In this document: positions 61,879 through 64,000 of the stretch, one piece after another | Layout of the letters: every line of letters begins with the position of its first letter | How positions within the stretch are numbered: position 1 is the stretch's first letter | Origin: Anaerolineae bacterium | GTDB taxonomy: Bacteria > Chloroflexota > Anaerolineae > Aggregatilineales > Aggregatilineaceae | Assembly: GCA_018432315.1 (NCBI GenBank) | Contig: JAHDLB010000001.1 | Span: forward strand, 248,001 to 312,000 | Direction: 5' to 3' | DNA: 64,000 bases | Position numbers and translations under genes: made by a program | Notes under the pieces: generated by a model | Databases searched by the model: none | What the model was told of the DNA's origin: nothing | What the model saw: only the letters and a program-made list of their open reading frames with translations

Positions 61879-62439
61879 ATGTCCTGGCAGAAGCGAGTCG
61901 CAGATCTGTTGACCCTTTCGCGGGTGTTTTTGGCGCTGGCCGTGGTGGCGGTGGCCGTTCGGAGTGGCAAAGATGGCATCGAAACGGCGCTCGTGCTGCT
62001 GATCGTCGCGGCGACGTTCGACACGCTCGACGGCTACTTCGCCCGGCAGAGCCAGGACGCCCGCCAGACGTGGGTTGGCGCGCACGATCTCGAGTTCGAC
62101 GTGATCTTCAGCGTGGGCTTGCTGGTGTACCTCGTGCTGGCGGACTACGTGCCGCTGGTGTGGGGCGCGGCGCACTTCCTGTTCTGGATGTGGGTCTTTC
62201 GCCAGCAGGACGAAATCCCCAACTCGTACGCGATCCTGTTCCAGGCGCCGATGTACGCCGGGATCGCCCTGGCGGCGGTGCAGAACAACCCCGGCGTACT
62301 GCTGCACCTGGCGGTGTGGCTGGCCGTGATGTTCACCTTCGCCCGGCGGCGCTTCCTGTACGTGCGGCTGCCCCGGTTGGTGCAGGACTTTCACCAGAAT
62401 GTGCTGGACGTCTTTCACCGCCGCCGCGCCCGCCAATGA
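61879..62439 (+). CDS. CDP-alcohol phosphatidyltransferase family protein
   Basis: Membrane enzyme of 186 residues with about five helices. The family motif is seen as DTLDGYFARQ followed by GAHDLEFD: the first two Asp, AR and the final DxxxD are kept, but spacing between the second Gly and third Asp is one residue short of the usual GxxxD. The start at 61879 follows GGGAG. It would transfer a phosphatidyl group to an alcohol such as glycerol phosphate or inositol phosphate; acceptor is unknown. Confidence 0.75.
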   Translation: MSWQKRVADLLTLSRVFLALAVVAVAVRSGKDGIETALVLLIVAATFDTLDGYFARQSQDARQTWVGAHDLEFDVIFSVGLLVYLVLADYVPLVWGAAHFLFWMWVFRQQDEIPNSYAILFQAPMYAGIALAAVQNNPGVLLHLAVWLAVMFTFARRRFLYVRLPRLVQDFHQNVLDVFHRRRARQ

Positions 62440-62479
62440 CCCGGCAGCGTGGCCCAGAAACGGGGCGGGGAGTGTGAAC

Positions 62480-63337
62480 ATGGCCGGCGAGCTACCGTAC
62501 GTGTACGTGACCACCACCGGCTGGAAGACGGGCAATCCCCACACGATCGAGGACTGCGGCGTGGAGATCACCTTCGAGGGCCCGGAAACCGAGGCCATGG
62601 TCGATAAGCAGTTAGAGATGCTCCAGACCGCGCTGGATAAGGACCCGGACGCGATCGCGTTCGCCGCCCTGGATAGCGTGGCCGCGATCCCGCTGCTGGA
62701 ACGCGCCGATGAAGAGGGCATCCCGGTCGTCGGGTTTGACTCCGGCGTGGACAGCGACATCCCGGTGACGACTGCCGTGACCGATAACGTGGCCGCTGCG
62801 GCGTACGCTGCCGACATGATGGCCGAGCTGATCGGCGGCGAGGGCCAGGTGGCCGTCATCGCGCACGACCAGACCAGCCGCACCGGCATCGACCGCGTGA
62901 CCGGCTTCACCGAGCGCATGGAAGAGGAGTATCCCGACATCGAGATCGTCGATGTGCAGTATGGCGGCGGCGATCATCTCAAGTCCACCGACCTCGCCAA
63001 GGCGATCATCCTGGCGCACCCGGACCTGAAGGGCTTCTTCGGCGCGAACGAAGGCTCGATCATCGGCGTGCTGAATGCCGTGATGGAACTGGGCATGGAA
63101 GGCGACCTGGTTGTGATCGGCTACGACTCCGGCCTGCTGCAAATGGACGCCATCCGCGCGGGCACCGAGGCGGGCGCCATCACGCAGAACCCGGTTGGCA
63201 TCGGCGATAAGGCGGTCGGGGCCGCGGTTATGGCGCTGCGTGGCGAGGAACTGGAAGAGGAGATCGACACCGGCTTCTTCTGGTACGATGCCGAGAATAT
63301 CGACGACGAAGAGATCGCGGCGCTGCTCTACGAGTAA
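62480..63337 (+). CDS. Chimeric ORF: nitroreductase-like start fused to beheaded RbsB-like binding protein
   Basis: ORF of 285 residues with a good GGGGAG box 7 nt before the ATG. Residues 1-24 (containing PYVYVTTTGWKTGNPHTIE) resemble the start of deazaflavin (F420)-dependent nitroreductases. From residue 26 the sequence is a type-1 sugar-binding protein (GVEITFEGPETEAMVDKQL onward) complete to its C-terminus, but lacking signal peptide and first strand and helix. The product should stay in the cytoplasm and is probably not a working transporter component. The junction is at about 62551-62557. Confidence 0.72.
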   Translation: MAGELPYVYVTTTGWKTGNPHTIEDCGVEITFEGPETEAMVDKQLEMLQTALDKDPDAIAFAALDSVAAIPLLERADEEGIPVVGFDSGVDSDIPVTTAVTDNVAAAAYAADMMAELIGGEGQVAVIAHDQTSRTGIDRVTGFTERMEEEYPDIEIVDVQYGGGDHLKSTDLAKAIILAHPDLKGFFGANEGSIIGVLNAVMELGMEGDLVVIGYDSGLLQMDAIRAGTEAGAITQNPVGIGDKAVGAAVMALRGEELEEEIDTGFFWYDAENIDDEEIAALLYE

Positions 63338-63364
63338 TCCCGCCGCGTGATCGCGTCTGGCTGT

Positions 63365-63406
63365 GCGGGGTGGTCGCCCGTTCGAGGGACCGCCCCGCGT
63401 ATTTTT
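63365..63406 (+). terminator. Terminator after the chimeric gene
   Basis: An 11-bp stem with one G-U pair (63365-63375 with 63388-63398) followed by GTATTTTT, 28 nt after the stop. It may also serve the converging mutarotase gene. Confidence 0.75.
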
Positions 63407-64000
63407 ACGCCACGACCTCGACCTGCTGGCCGCCCTGCCACGCGCCGCCGGGCGCCAGCGCGACGGGCTGGCCGATGACCGCCGCCTCGATGCACACCAT
63501 CCGGCGATAGCCGCCCGGCTCCAGATCGGCCAGCGCCGCCGCCCGTTCCGGCCCCGGATTCCAGACCACGACGTCGGTGAATCCCGTCTGGCCCACCCGC
63601 AGGGTCTGGCCGGGCTCGGCCAGCGTCACCGGGCCGGGGACGTCCCAGTAGATCCGGTCGATCTCGCCCGCGATGCGCAGCGGCGACTCGCGCTGGACGC
63701 GGTCCGCGCCGTGTTCGGTATACGCCAGCCCATCCAGGCCCGCGATGCTGGCGGCGGCCACGTCGCCCACCCGCAAATAGGTATGCAGCGCCGCCGCAAA
63801 GGTGAAAGGCCGGTCGCCGGAGTTGGTCACCTGCATGTCAAGCGCCAACCGCGCCCCGCCGACCGTCACGCGCAGGTCGAGCCGGAAGCCGTAATCCCAC
63901 ACGGCGCGCGTCGCCGGGCTGCCGTCGAGGCGGAAGTGCGCGGTCGCCGTGCCCGTCCCGGCCTGCGTGGCGACGTGCTGCCAGGGATTGACGCGCGCGA
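63405..64000 (-). CDS. Hexose-6-phosphate mutarotase, YeaD type (partial)
   Basis: C-terminal 197 residues plus stop of an aldose-1-epimerase-fold protein; the frame stays open to the window edge, so the start lies outside. Landmarks of the YeaD branch are FTFAAALHTYLRVGDV with catalytic His, GFTDVVVWNPG and the catalytic Glu in MVCIEAAVI with PVALAPGGAWQG. It is distinct from the GalM-type enzyme at 6807-7826. It would interconvert anomers of hexose-6-phosphates. Confidence 0.82.
   Translation of the reverse strand, partial: ARVNPWQHVATQAGTGTATAHFRLDGSPATRAVWDYGFRLDLRVTVGGARLALDMQVTNSGDRPFTFAAALHTYLRVGDVAAASIAGLDGLAYTEHGADRVQRESPLRIAGEIDRIYWDVPGPVTLAEPGQTLRVGQTGFTDVVVWNPGPERAAALADLEPGGYRRMVCIEAAVIGQPVALAPGGAWQGGQQVEVVA

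Overview
The window is 64 kb of dense, GC-rich bacterial chromosome carrying about 54 protein genes, no RNA genes, no CRISPR array and no insertion sequence that I could recognise. The mix points to a free-living heterotroph of the Chloroflexota, probably Anaerolineae-like: many carbohydrate ABC transporters with secreted binding proteins, ROK, LacI, DeoR and IclR regulators, a soluble GAF histidine kinase and F420/PPOX-type proteins. The lineage is inferred from protein style and gene content, not from a marker gene.

Layout. 1-6.8 kb: a KimA-like K+ permease, a DtxR-family regulator, and a divergent Fe(III) ABC operon (binding protein, fused permease, ATPase) with a perfect 7-1-7 Fur-type box. 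6.8-20 kb (minus strand): an amino-sugar locus resembling the aga (N-acetylgalactosamine) pathway: SIS deaminase/isomerase, PhyH-like dioxygenase, three-gene sugar ABC importer, NagA-type deacetylase, ROK kinase, DeoR regulator, GatZ/KbaZ-like protein, UroD-like protein, PPOX protein and galactose mutarotase. A KDPG-type aldolase and an AEC carrier lie just upstream. 21-28 kb (minus): a complete peptide-type importer whose two ATPases are fused in one chain, and a Gfo/Idh/MocA oxidoreductase. 28-37 kb (plus): a glycosyltransferase, then a LacI-controlled sugar ABC operon ending in a GH125-like glycosidase. 37-47 kb: a class V aminotransferase, a K+/H+ antiporter, a second peptide-type importer lacking ATPases and preceded by an IclR regulator, a phosphoribosyltransferase and an FAD-linked oxidase. 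47-52.5 kb: a NarL-type two-component pair, an OsmC-like protein, a secreted protein and a LysM protein. 52.5-61.7 kb (plus): an operon with a sugar ABC importer, NagZ-type GH3, GH18, a ROK regulator and a LacI-type sensor domain without a DNA-binding domain. 61.8-64 kb: a CDP-alcohol phosphatidyltransferase, a chimeric gene and a partial hexose-6-phosphate mutarotase.

The dominant logic is import and breakdown of glycans and amino sugars. Each transporter set has its own regulator, and most binding-protein genes are followed by a strong intercistronic hairpin that would let them be expressed above their permeases.

The most unusual objects are a sugar permease with a roughly 330-residue membrane insertion (54154-56118), a sugar permease with an SH3-like extracytoplasmic insertion (32263-33402), an overlapping pair of ROK regulator and HTH-less LacI-type sensor (59670-61669), and a gene that fuses the 5' end of a deazaflavin-nitroreductase-like gene to a beheaded RbsB-like binding protein (62480-63337).
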